64,000 nt of DNA from Acarospora socialis (lineage: Eukaryota; Ascomycota; Lecanoromycetes; Acarosporales; Acarosporaceae), in assembly GCA_025617375.2 (NCBI GenBank), contig JAMYGW020000003.1:1-64000 (forward strand), in the 5' to 3' direction. Each line of letters starts with the position of its first letter. Within the stretch, counting starts at the first letter, position 1. The notes beneath the pieces are model-generated. The model saw only the letters and a program-made list of their open reading frames with translations, was not told the DNA's origin and did no database searches. This document shows, piece after piece, positions 1 through 10,393 of this stretch. The position numbers and the translations under genes are program-made.

Positions 1-143
1 ACTAACCCTAACCCTAACCCTAACCCTAACCCTAACCCTAACCCTAACCCTAACCCTAACCCTAACCCTAACCCTAACCCTAACCCTAACCCTAACCCTA
101 ACCCTAACCCTAACCCTAACCCTAACCCTAACCCTAACCCTAA
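1..143. repeat. Telomere repeat tract (CCCTAA)n
   Basis: About 23 uninterrupted copies of the six-base unit CCCTAA run from the first base to position 143, where the tract stops at CCCTAAG and unique sequence begins. This is the C-rich strand of the TTAGGG telomere used by most filamentous ascomycetes. It is read towards the chromosome interior, so the left edge of the window is a true chromosome end. There are no degenerate variant repeats at the junction. Confidence 0.98.
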
Positions 144-3100
144 GAACCACTTTCAACAACAAGGCAATACAGAGTCTCTCACAATTTTCTGGCCCATCCA
201 AAAAGAATGACCGTCCTGCCTTGCAGCGCGAAGCGGCCTCGAATCTTTATGGTGCTAGTGGTAGGAAACCAGATCTTGATGTCTTGTTGTTGAGTTCTCA
301 GCCAGACTGAACTGAAGATCAAGATGGTGTGCATTGCTTGTGTGACCTGTGTCAAAGAATCTGTCTTGAGTCATCAATCTTGAACAATGAAACTTCTTGA
401 AAGTGCAGTGAGACCCAATACTTAGAGCAGGCACAGCAATGCAGCTTATATTCTTCTTTGTTCAAAGAGAGCAAAGAGTCAGGTCACTGTTGATATGAGC
501 ATTATTGGCATCACAGTTCTATGACTCAACTCATGATCTTTGCATTAAAAGAGTGTCATCTTTGCACACATCTTGCTCATGTTCTGAGAAAGAAACTGAT
601 AGATCACAATGAACATGATCAACAGTTTTTTGAAGAGCTTATTGCTGCAGACAATGCTCTTCACAATGCTATGAATGTCAATTTTAGCACTGAAAATGTA
701 TCTCTTGCACAAGCAGCAGTCATCACTACTCTGAATCAACATTTGTCTTTGTCTGTCTGTGACAATGTATCATTGAATGAACTTTGTCTTCAGAAACAAG
801 TGAGTATAGAAATAAGACTGAATCTGCCAAATTGTTGCTTACTGTGAAGTCACAGTGTTCACTGAAGCTGCACCTAGTGTTGTGTATATCAGTCACAAAT
901 AAGTTTAATTTTGACAACATTGAGCTATGCATGTATTGATCAACACATGAGAATAAACCACACACATATGAACATATTTCTGTGAGCACTCAGACCACAA
1001 CAAATGATCAGGTCAGCAGAAAGTATGCTGATGATGAACTTCAAATTTCATCTACAAGCATGACAGCTAGCACAATGTTCACTGACTCAGAAGAGATCAT
1101 TGAGCTGGCATGAAAATGAATTACAAACTGCATTAGTGAACACAACTTTTGTTCACAGTCACAAAGATTCTTTCATTCATCTACTCAGATCATTGATCTT
1201 GAATTGCTGCAAGAGTCTTGAACAATATGTCTACATCTAACAGACAGAAGCAATGTCAACATGATTTATATGACTCTTAGTCACTGCTGAGACAGCACTG
1301 AAATACACACATTGAATTGCAACATCTACAATGAGCTCTTTGTCAGCTTTTCTGTGAAGAAGCTGCCATCAACATTTGCAGATGCTGTGTGCATCTGCTG
1401 CAGGCTGAATCAATGATATCTTTGAATTGATGCATTGTGCATCATTCAAGATGACTCTGCAGACTGATCACATAAAGCAAGACAAATGAGCACTGTATAT
1501 CAGAACTCTCTTTTCACTATTGCAGCTTTGACTGCAAAAGATAGTCTAGAAGGTTGTTTCACTATGTGACTTTCTTCAGCATATCACACATGTGTGTTGT
1601 CTGATTCTCTTGACTTAGAAATTTATGCTCAATCATGATATGAGTTAGATCAACTGCAGTTACATACTTGAGTCTGAGTCCTACAGGAACAACTTCTGAG
1701 TTCATGAACTCTTTAATTTGAGTATTATGAAGTCTCTTGAAAGTGTCATGAGTGTCAAGCTGATGAGAAATATCTGAATGATATGCCTGATGACTTCAGC
1801 AGCACTGACACAGTCAAGCTGAAGAAGACTTTCACTGATCTTAGTCTTTCAGATTCATCAAAAGACATCTTAACTGATGACATTTGCTGCTTTCAGATGT
1901 CTTGACACTAGCTCTTGATGATCTATTCTGAACTCAACCTGACTAGATTTCAGGACAAGTTGATTGCAGTTGTCAGCATTGTTAGCAAAATACAAGCAAA
2001 AACTCATCTTCACTACTACCACAGCCTCTGACATGACATTCATCACTCAAACTTACTCTTGTCTGAAATGCTCTGATATACTGTTAATCTCAACTTTTCT
2101 GGGCATTCAGACAGTTGTTTGTGAAACTTTGAAGATGAAGAGATAGAGTTATATGAGTTCAACAGATGAACTTCATCTTATTCATGAACAGCAGTTGTTG
2201 AGAAGTTAGACTTCATGGTTACTTTCTTCAACAGATATGTCACTGAGACAGTTTCCATGATTGGTATATGCATCATATCAGAATATGTGCACAAATCTTC
2301 TTACATACAATTCATCAGATGATACCGTGTGATGCATGCTGGGAGTGGTGGCAAGAACAACAAAGAATGTCATTCTTTTGAGAAGACTACAGATTATTGC
2401 AGTTGAATCAAAGCTATAGCATCATGTGAAAACAGTAATGAGTGACTCTACCTGGTGATTGAAGATTCTTTGTGCATAGTTGAACTGCAGGTTCTCAAAG
2501 ATCAGGATGAAAAAGAAGTCTCTAGTATGGGTCACAAGTGAAAATCTTCTTGATCATCAAATAGACTGACTTCAGCCTCTCACAAGAAAGATAGAGAGGA
2601 TCCTGAATCTGATGAAGGTGAAACAACATGTCATCATTGGTTCTTTTCAGACACCTGGGTTGATGAAGGAATTCAAGATGAGCTTGTGTACTGTTTGACT
2701 ATTGTTTGCTGGTGAAGGCACTGAAACAATCAATGATATGTTGCTGGGCTTGTTCTTAAGGAGGACAGAAACTTTACTTGTGGTGTCCTTGGCAAGAAAG
2801 GTCAAGTCCAACATCCACTATGTTGCATTGGCTACTTCGAGCATTCCTGGAATTCTGAACACGAGAATTGGAAGAACAATGGTGAGGTCAAGGTTGTCAT
2901 CATTGCCTAGAGTGCTAAACTTCAGATTGTGGTGGAAATGTAAGTTTTTCAAGTATATAAGAAGTCATCTAAGAATTTCAATCTGATTGAACTCTTACAG
3001 CATTTGCGCATTGCCTAATCTTTGGCCTTTAGTGAATCTATCTGTATAATATTATTGGGCATTGTCGCTGCTGCCATCACTGCTACCATTGTCAGCACTG

Positions 3101-3320
3101 CTGTTACTGCTAATGTTAGTAATATTATTTTCCTCATCAGATTCAGACTCAAACACCCAATGTTTTGATGCATGTTGAGAAGTGCAGTGATCTAGCTGCT
3201 TCCTTTGCTCCTTGGGTCTTAGCATAAGGGGTTGACCTTAGCAGTGCGCAGAGATTTCCTCTCTTGCTTCCTAATGGTATTCAGGGTAAGATGACTGCAG
3301 TCAACGTCCATATCATGTAG
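144..3320. other. Subtelomeric DNA without a gene, CpG-depleted
   Basis: No convincing gene is seen in this stretch. Reading frames are short (the longest is about 108 codons at 521-847) and low in complexity, with no recognisable domain. The DNA is AT-rich with abundant TpG and CpA. Between 242 and 2837 the only CpG I find is at 2326-2327. CpGs reappear after 2838. The pattern suggests an old sequence altered by C-to-T change at CpG. I cannot identify the original element. Confidence 0.75.
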
Positions 3321-3433
3321 GTGTTGTACACTGCATTAGTATCAACTATCACCTGCATACAGGTTATCCTTTCAATAGGTTATGAGCCCGGCTTAGCAAG
3401 GCAGTCACAACACCCACCCTTTGGCATCTCGAT

Positions 3434-3800
3434 ACAACGCTCCGGGAGCGAAATGAGCTTACGTCCCTTGGTACGTGTTCCTGGGTGGAACGAACAAGCA
3501 TACAGCCCTCAATACGTCGCTCAGGGAGCGAAACGAGCACACGGCCCTCGATACATGTTCCTTGGTGGAGCGAACGAGCAAGCGGCAACTCGGGACGCGC
3601 CTCAGATAGGCAAACAAGCATCTACTGTCCTGCTCAGAGCAGACAGTAAGCACATAGCAACTCGGTACGTGCCTCAGATAGGCAAACAAGCATCTACTGT
3701 CCTGCTCAGAGCAGACAGTAAGCACATAGCAACTCGGTACGTGCCTCAGATAGGCAAATGAGCACCTGCTGTCCTGCTCAGAGCAGACAGCATACACAAG
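3434..3800. repeat. Array of ten short palindromes (minisatellite)
   Basis: Ten palindromic cores of 13-15 bp start at 3438, 3477, 3518, 3557, 3599, 3630, 3671, 3702, 3743 and 3774. The cores include CGCTCCGGGAGCG, CGCTCAGGGAGCG, GCCTCAGATAGGC and CTGCTCAGAGCAG. The spacers share blocks such as GAACGAGCA and CTCGATACG. The last six cores alternate in a 72-bp higher-order unit that is nearly identical from copy to copy. Stem sequences differ between cores while pairing is kept. A reading frame of 146 codons crosses the array only because 72 is a multiple of three. Confidence 0.85.
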
Positions 3801-3854
3801 CTTTCATTTTTCACTTTATCTTTTTCCTACATTCATTACTTCAAGTCTACCAGG

Positions 3855-4130
3855 GTTGTTGCATGTGAGATTCAAAACCTAACAATATTGCTGTAAATCG
3901 GCATAAACTCAGCTTTATACTGTCACATAAATAAATAAGCTCCTTCCTGAGGACCTGCATCATTCACCAGCCTCTCCATCATCACAATGTTCAATTTCAT
4001 CATATAGAATGCAAGACTCAACGCCGACTCAACACATACTGGATAGCATATGTCAGCGCCGTACAAATCTTCCAGATCAATCTGGTATTGCATTATCTGA
4101 ATCACCCTCTTCCTACAATACTGCCCTGCA
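3855..4130 (-). mobile_element. Probable fossil LTR (Copia-like)
   Basis: On the minus strand a purine tract at 4131-4149 (AAATTGAGGGGGAGTATAT) is followed by a segment that begins TG and ends near CA at 3855, with a TATA-like motif inside. This is the arrangement of a polypurine tract next to a 3' LTR in Copia-type elements. A second LTR was not found in the window. The element looks old and broken. Assignment rests on layout only. Confidence 0.3.
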
Positions 4131-4320
4131 ATATACTCCCCCTCAATTTAAACTGTGAAACACTCTCTATGTGAGACACAGCAGAGAGTGTGAGCAAAAT
4201 GAGAGCATATGAGTTCTGAGACAGTGCTAACAGCCTCATCAGAGTCTACGTCATGGATTCTGCACTTTCTATATCAACCAATAATATGTTTCTAGACTGA
4301 GAAAGGGTGGCTGTCGGGTC
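4131..4320 (-). mobile_element. Possible internal remnant of the same fossil element
   Basis: The stretch next to the purine tract has the low-CpG composition of the adjoining LTR-like block and no reading frame of its own. It may be the last part of the internal region of the same decayed element. No protein domain is recognised. Confidence 0.2.
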
Positions 4321-4852
4321 AGCGCACTGCGTCACTTTCGCAAACCGTGACCCACAGATCTTTGGCCCACCCAAACCTTCAAGGCAATGCACAGCAACGG
4401 CAAGATGTCGCAAATTGATGATTCTTTTTTTGTCGAAAAGCCCTAGAAAATGTGCATGAAAACAAGGTTCATCAAAATCCGCCTACAAATGGCAAAGTTA
4501 TTGAGGGGACTAGCATGGGTTGGGCCGCGAGTCGGGTCAGGGTCCGGCCCGATCCGACCCGATGGCCAGCCTAACTGAGAATGGTGGATCGAGGTTCATA
4601 GTATAATTGCTTCGCGGTCAGTGTCAAGCTTTTCATTGCAAGAAAGCATTGAGATGACGATGAACCTATATTGGTACGTTGATGGCAGCAGGGGGTTTTG
4701 CAAGCAATTGAGTGAGCAATGGACGGGTTCAAAGAGTGTGTGATTGCTGAGGAATCAAGGACTCGAAGCCCTCGACTAGTGATAGCCCCAACAAAGTAGA
4801 CAAAGTAAAGGCAAACAAACATTCGCAAGTGTCCCAGGTGCGGGATTGCTTC
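4321..4852. other. Intergenic region
   Basis: This is non-coding sequence downstream of the 118-aa gene. It includes a short run of related GGGTC/CCCGA words at 4512-4562 (GTCGGGTCAGGGTCCGGCCC and similar) that can fold back on itself. Nothing else is recognised. Confidence 0.4.
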
Positions 4853-5209
4853 TCAATTCCATTGAGCAATAAGGGACTGATTGCCGTTATCAGGATCGAC
4901 AACATAGATCTGAATAGTCTTCGAATCGGCGATACCAAGGCCCGAGTTGTATTCGAGGAAGTTAACCTTCTGCGAACCGTCCGAACCGACACTGTTTGCA
5001 TCACGCACGCCCAAATCCTGCCCAGCACCCCAACCATCCTTGACAACACGGTATTTGTAAGCCTTGTCGGTCAGAACGCGTGGAAATGTCACATTATCGA
5101 CGTAGGAGCTTGGGTTCCCGCGACCCCATTGAGGGGTATAGTCGATATTGACCTTCTTGAGGTTGGTGATCAAGTGAAAGAGAAGAGTTGAGTCATTGTG
5201 TGAGGCCAT
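4853..5209 (-). CDS. Hypothetical protein, 118 aa, probably all-beta
   Basis: This is a single-exon gene of 118 codons and the first plausible protein gene from the telomere. The ATG at 5209 opens a frame that runs to TGA at 4853. The protein begins [11 protein letters not shown], has no signal peptide or membrane segment, and is rich in short alternating hydrophobic stretches, Gly, Asn and Asp. Examples are [17 protein letters not shown] at about residues 40-56 and [12 protein letters not shown] near the end. This resembles a small beta-sandwich. Unlike the surrounding subtelomere, it contains normal numbers of CpG, so it has escaped the decay seen to its left. I do not recognise the family and assign no function. 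Codon-like composition and a clean frame support a real gene. Confidence 0.6.
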   Translation of the reverse strand: MASHNDSTLLFHLITNLKKVNIDYTPQWGRGNPSSYVDNVTFPRVLTDKAYKYRVVKDGWGAGQDLGVRDANSVGSDGSQKVNFLEYNSGLGIADSKTIQIYVVDPDNGNQSLIAQWN

Positions 5210-5588
5210 GATGGTTGTGAGAAATTGCTGTATATGCTATAGCTGTGCTTTTAAATTGATCAGTCCGGAATCAAGAATTCAATAATTGAATACAGACCTT
5301 AGAGAATGATTTGATGCAATTCCAGCTGGCTATCACAGAGAGCTCTATAGCTTCGATGTATAAGTGACAAGCGAATAGAGGATACAAGTTGAGCTTGAGT
5401 TGAGATGAAGACAAAATTGAAATATCACAGCGCATGCTGCCTATTTATGAACATTCTTGATTGCACCGGCCAAATAAATCATGCTTTTCGACATCGAGAC
5501 TGTTGTTACTACATCCATATTGTTGTGGCTGACCACTTGGTAGCTGCAAAGTGATAATCACTACCTGAAGCAAGGGATCAGCCTGAAG
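5210..5588. other. Upstream region of the 118-aa gene
   Basis: About 380 bp of AT-rich non-coding sequence lie between the start of the 118-aa gene and the SINE-like insertion. No promoter element or gene is clearly recognisable. Confidence 0.4.
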
Positions 5589-5606
5589 CGCGATCCTGCA
5601 ATGCAA
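5589..5606. repeat. Target-site duplication, left copy
   Basis: The 18-bp sequence CGCGATCCTGCAATGCAA is identical to 6011-6028. It ends with the first two bases of a ten-A run. Confidence 0.7.
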
Positions 5607-6010
5607 AAAAAAAAGTTTTAATGGACATGCTCTAGCATATACAGAATTCGCAAATCATACCCTCATGACTTTTAGCATCTTTACTGCATGTGCAACACAG
5701 ATCATTAAAAGCAATGATACTGAATGTCTATTCTAAGTATCATGGAAGCTGATTTATCATTAACTCAAGTCACAGCTAATCAAGAATCATGCTCTAGTCT
5801 GTTCAGTCAGATGATCTTTTTAAGATTGGTGATAGATCTAATTGTAGACATTGATGATCAACCTCAAGACGTCCTTCTACTCTGTCTTGCCATATTGTAG
5901 AAGTCAGCACTCTCAGTGTTGACTACAGGACTCAAACCTGTTACCTCGCTTTTAGGAGGTAGCCATTTGGTGCAGAGTTTCTTTTTAGAACCACTGCACC
6001 ATACAGCCGA
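5607..6010 (-). mobile_element. SINE-like insertion with tRNA-related head
   Basis: A 404-bp segment is bracketed by a perfect 18-bp direct repeat, CGCGATCCTGCAATGCAA, at 5589-5606 and 6011-6028. Read on the minus strand, the element begins at 6010 with a tRNA-like head. This has a polymerase III A-box-like TGGTGCAGTGG (5991-6001) and a B-box-like GGTTTGAGTCC (5928-5938), the latter inside a 5-bp stem with a 7-base loop (ACAGG/CCTGT). The body is unrelated AT-rich sequence. The element ends at 5607 in a T-run (complement of the A-run at 5605-5614), which could serve as a polymerase III stop. Long target duplication plus a tRNA head is the hallmark of a SINE. The tail being T-rich, not A-rich, is unusual. 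No partner LINE is seen. Confidence 0.6.
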
Positions 6011-6028
6011 CGCGATCCTGCAATGCAA
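6011..6028. repeat. Target-site duplication, right copy
   Basis: This perfect copy of 5589-5606 lies directly next to the 5' end of the tRNA-like head of the inserted element. Confidence 0.7.
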
Positions 6029-6252
6029 CATTGGTCAGTGGATGAGTGGATCAGGTGCTATCTACCCTATGGATTAAATGCTCAGCTCCATATGTGTTCA
6101 GTGTCCTGGTTGGTGATCCTCCCACTTCAGCTGGTGCGTATGGCATGGATTCAGCTGAACACCGTTGTGCACCTCTTCAAGCAACTGGAAGCCCAAGCTC
6201 ATTGGCTCCATATACATTCATTCTACAACTGTAGCTAAAAAGATGACATAGA

Positions 6253-8122
6253 TCATACACTCTGACTGTACAAAAGTTTATCTTCGGCAGCATCACCATT
6301 GATGCTCCAAAGCTTTGCAGAACTTGGTCTGAAAGGCCACTTTCTCCAAGCAGTGAAGAGGTCGTCAATCATTGCCGGGGTAAGCATGCGCGGCCGAAAG
6401 TCTCCAGGATTTACCCTCGATCGCAGCCCTCGAATTTCCGGAATCAGAGCGTCCGCTGCGCCTGGCGCTAAAGAGTCCAGCGTTCTTCCTATAGGCTGTG
6501 TAGGCCGCTTGAAGATCGAGGTGAGTAGTAGGTCGAAATCAGGTGTTGTCTTTACCGGTTTAGGTTGTATGTCCAGAAGCGCGATCGGGAGCATTGGATG
6601 AAACTCGTTTTCGTGTACCACCAAGGGCTCAGCTGACCGGCGATCCCATTGTAAGAGTGGTGGACTTTGCTGTGCGGCTCGTCGATCGTCCGCATAGAAC
6701 GCGACCTTTTTCGCAAAGCCCTTTACTCCGCTCTCAACCCTCTGCTGTAGCTGTCTGATCTTGTCCTCAAACTCTTTTCGTTTAACAGACCTTTCATCTT
6801 CATTGAGCTGAGCGTCCTTGAGCGCATCTTGATGGGCGTCTAGGTCCGCTTGCTCGATCGCAATGCTATCAGCCATCTCGTTTTGACTTCGCTGAGAATT
6901 AATGCTGTTTATGAGTTCGCTCATTCGCGTCCACTTGGCAGTCTTTGGCCTCTTTGGACGTCTTGTGTTACGAGCTTTGTTTGCCTTAGGGGAATCTACT
7001 GTTGAGTTGCGTTTGGCAGTTCCCTGGGTTGACTGATCAACGTATTCGGTGAAGACACCGTTCCGGAAATCCTTTTTCAGGGCTTCGAGTTCATCATGCC
7101 ATTTGCGCAAGCCATACTGAGCAATCCCGTCTGTATGAGTCGGCTCGACTTGGTCGCTGGCGTCTTGCCCTGCTTGGTCTGTGACCATTTTATGTAGAAC
7201 GGCCCGTCTCCCCTCGGGTGTGTCGATATTTTGGTCCTGCATCGCTTGTGCGACTCTTTTCGCACTCTCCAGTTCTAAGCTTAATAACCTTCGGTCATGT
7301 CCCGCGGCGGCATCTGCACCCGCAATTTCTTCGGTCGTCGAACATACTTCAATCTCCACTGCGAGCTTCTGCCTGTTGGCAACCGATCTTGGGAGGATAA
7401 CAGACTTTTCTTCATCCAAGACCCATAATAACGATCTGACCAGTCCATAAGCATGGAAGCCTGATTGATCCCTGATCATGCGAAGAAATTGATGTACCCA
7501 TTTTTGAGCCTGGGAGATGCGGAGCTTATGCGCTGCCCGTGGAGGATGAGCTAAATTTGCAACCAACAGCAAAGAGTTATTGGTAGGGCCAGATGTTGTC
7601 GGTACGAAGTGTTTCAGATGGGGAAGGACGCTTCGCTCCAAGATTGCCTCATAGGATTCCAGCGCTAAGCCTTTGATGTCTGCCAGACGGTATTTGGAAT
7701 CAGGCTGAGAGAGTAATGGCTCGAGGAATGGCCGATAATACTCCTCGAGAGGTTCAACCAGTATGTGGCTTCGAGGTCTAAGATGTTCGTGTAGTTTTGA
7801 TGACCACAGACCAGCTCCGGGGTTGATATCAATAATATCACAGTGTCCATGGCGCCTGAGAGAAGGTGTAAGGCGTTGCAGAATGTCATCTACAGCAAGT
7901 AGATTAGCTCTTAGCTGTGTCAGCACGAAGACAGCAAGGGTACGAGGCAAGGGGCACAACATGTAAAAGCACCAAGCAGCACGCACCACAGAGGTTGGGG
8001 CTCACAACGTTTACGGTTGGTTCACATCTCGCTTTGTTTTTCCTCCATGTCTTTCTTGCCGTGAGAATAGAGCGATACCATTCCGCGGTCGCCGGCTTCA
8101 AGGTCTTCGATGCATGAGCCAT
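6253..8122 (-). CDS. mtf1: Mitochondrial transcription factor 1 (rRNA dimethylase-like)
   Basis: The model has two exons, 8122-7990 and 7889-6253, with a 100-bp intron, giving 589 aa. The N-terminus is basic, as expected for mitochondrial import. The S-adenosylmethionine-binding motif I of the rRNA adenine dimethylase fold is at residues 62-71 (DIIDINPGAG). It is followed by the acidic motif II region (HILVEPLEEYY), typical of fungal Mtf1/TFB-type factors. The long C-terminal half contains a Lys/Arg-rich stretch and a coiled coil, then the conserved tail ending in WRKWPFRP and a short acidic end. Family members help mitochondrial RNA polymerase melt promoters and may have lost methylase activity. 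The intron model restores the frame exactly (1770 nt). It shares a 525-bp divergent upstream region with the next gene. Confidence 0.85.
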
Positions 8123-8647
8123 GTTTGTTTAGCATATATCGAATAGGAACACCAGATTCGAAGATGCACGTGTGTTTCTCTAATGGCTGCTCTGGCACCT
8201 AATGGTAACTATCTCCATAGACCTTTGCCGTGCTCATTATTGGTCTGTTAGTCTGGCGACCCAGACTAAAGGGATTGTGCTCGTCGTCAAGCTTGATGTT
8301 CACAGATGTGGTCTGTGCTTGAAGTCCCTGCTTTTGAGCTTTGCGGAGTAATGTAACGCCGGGCCCGCAGAGGTATGAGGATTGTTGATAACTTGACCCA
8401 TTAATAACGAAGAGCTCAAGCAGCACAGCTACAAAATAATCACGCATTTACATCATTGCATGCCCTTCATCTACATACTTTGTATCTGATCTTATTTAGC
8501 TAAGAGTCCCTAGGGCTGATGATTCCAATACTTTGCATGGTAGCCGCGATGGACCTTAGCCAGGCAACTTCATAAGGTAGCGGACCATACACGTCAGGCA
8601 GCAGCGTCGGTCAACAGAGAGGGCCCACCTGGCTCTTGAAACTCAAC
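8123..8647. other. Divergent promoter region, mtf1 / AMSH gene
   Basis: This is 525 bp of non-coding DNA between two divergently transcribed conserved genes. It must hold both promoters. A short open frame on the minus strand (8199-8447) has no recognisable domain. Confidence 0.5.
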
Positions 8648-10393
8648 ATGGAAAGAAGTTCAGAGCCTGACTACCACCCAAGGCTTATGAATGTGGAGCA
8701 GATCGTTAAGATGGCCCAATTTGACTACAATCCTCATGTGCCGCTGAGATATTGGCTTCGAACAGCCAGAACTCTAGTGAAGGAGGTTCATGACCATTAG
8801 AACCTGACGACTACGACACGATCTAGCTGACGCGTTACCAGGCCAATATCTATGAGCGAGAAGGTGACGATCAACGAGCTTATCTGTTACTATTTCGACA
8901 TGCACAATTGGTCCTTGGCCATCTCTCGAAACACCCGGAGGCGCGGCGAATCGAGAATCGTCTGGCTTTGGTGGAGGCAGAGAAAGAAGTAGGCAAAAAT
9001 CTGGCGAAGCTAGAGGTGCTCAAACCCAGGATCAACAAGCGATACGAAAGATATTTGCAGCATATCCGGGACAGGAGTCAGCGAACGGCCGAAGGAGAGA
9101 GGTCAAAACACATTAGAGATGACGCCTCAGAGCATCAATCTTCGTTTGATGCTGCGAGAGACGACACCAGGAGACAGCTCGCTGCCGGTGAGAACCGCGA
9201 CTTGGCAGTCAAGCTTGCGCACAAGGAGATCCAAAGACGTGCAACAGTCCGGAGGACGAAGCATGAAGCGGCCGGTACTGAGGACGTCGTGTTAGGTTCG
9301 AGAATGACCAGATTGCTGCGTGAACGGGACGAACAGGATAGTGCAAGGGATACTCATAACAATAGGGCCTACGACCTTAACCGCCAGATGCAGAACATCA
9401 GGCTTCAGATAGACCGCAGAGAGGACGTCAGTCTACGGCATGATAAGAATAGGCCATCCACAAGGAATGGCACCTTGCGATATCCCACTGTACCAGACAA
9501 GAGCACTTATGACCCGGGGACTCCATTCACCTTACCATCCAGTACTCATGAGCTACTACCAGCCAATGGAGTGCTGAAGCCTCCAAAGGTCCCCGAATTA
9601 CCCTGGAAGGTGGACTTAAACAAGTTGGATGGTTTAAGTGACAACAACCGAGGGGCTCCTAACCTTCCACCGAAGTCCCCTATAGCGAGCTCACCCGCGT
9701 CTGATACTAGATCCGCAACGAGCACGCCGACGCAAACTGAACTGCAGCCGTCAACGTTCACCTTCAAACCAGCAGCGTATCTAGAGAACGGCCAACCTCT
9801 CCGAACAATATTCCTGCCTCCGGACCTTCGTATTCGGTTCTTGTCCATCGCATCAACCAACACGCGGCTAAACCTCGAGACGTGCGGAATTCTATGCGGC
9901 ACTCTCATCTCCAACGCGCTTTTCATCTCGAAGCTTGTTATTCCCGACCAGGAAAGCACGTCGGATACTTGCGATACCATCAACGAGTCCGAGCTCTTCG
10001 ATTACTGCGATGCCGAAGATCTCATGGTTCTCGGCTGGATCCACACTCATCCCACCCAAACGTGCTTCATGAGTAGTAGAGACCTACATACACATTGTGG
10101 GTACCAGGTCATGATGCCAGAAAGCATCGCGATTGTCTGTGCGCCGAGCAGAGGAGAGTAAGTTGGTCTTAACCGACCACTCCCTCCACCCATGGCTAAT
10201 CGCGTGTTATAGATGGGGCGTGTTCCGCTTGACGGATCCCCCGGGCATGAAGACGGTGCTCAACTGCCATCAACCAGGTTTATTCCATCCTCATGCGGAG
10301 GGTAACATATACACCGACGCTCTTAAGCCTGGTCATGTCTTTGAAGCGAAAGGTCTAGAGTTTGAAGTTGTCGACCTACGGCCCGGTCACTGA
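8648..10393 (+). CDS. sst2: AMSH/Sst2-type JAMM deubiquitinase
   Basis: The model has three exons, 8648-8785, 8842-10157 and 10213-10393, with introns of 56 and 55 bp, giving 544 aa. The N-terminus carries a MIT-like/USP8-dimerisation helical domain (about residues 12-75). A charged coiled coil and a Pro/Ser-rich linker follow. The C-terminal MPN+ (JAMM) metalloprotease domain starts near residue 370. The zinc and catalytic residues are visible: Glu about 392 (LETCGILCG), His447 and His449 in HTHPTQTCFMSSRDLHTH, and Asp460. AMSH enzymes cut Lys63-linked ubiquitin chains at endosomes with the ESCRT machinery. The first intron uses an unusual donor, GTTCAT. The second exon junction lies inside the MPN domain and is needed for the conserved end GLEFEVVDLRPGH. 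Confidence 0.9.

Noticed and set aside
521-847. Subtelomeric protein gene of 108 codons
   Set aside because: Overlapping open frames exist on the other strand, CpG is absent, composition is low in complexity and no domain is seen.
144-2837. Telomere-linked RecQ-type helicase gene
   Set aside because: Such genes are common next to fungal telomeres, but no helicase motif (DEAH box, GxGKS) can be read in any frame here.
3321-3761. 146-codon open frame across the palindrome array
   Set aside because: The frame stays open because the repeat unit is a multiple of three. Both strands are open and the repeats are palindromic, so it is not evidence of a protein.
3438-3786. CRISPR-like array
   Set aside because: Spacing is regular and cores are palindromic, but spacers are themselves repeated, there are no cas genes, and the host is a eukaryote.
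5918-6011. Functional tRNA gene
   Set aside because: The acceptor-like arms and T arm can pair, but the T loop lacks the invariant C of TTC, no proper anticodon arm with a 7-base loop is formed, and the sequence sits at the end of a flanked insertion. A SINE head explains it better.
8199-8447. 82-codon gene between mtf1 and the AMSH gene
   Set aside because: It lies in the shared promoter region, has no domain and no sign of splicing or conservation.
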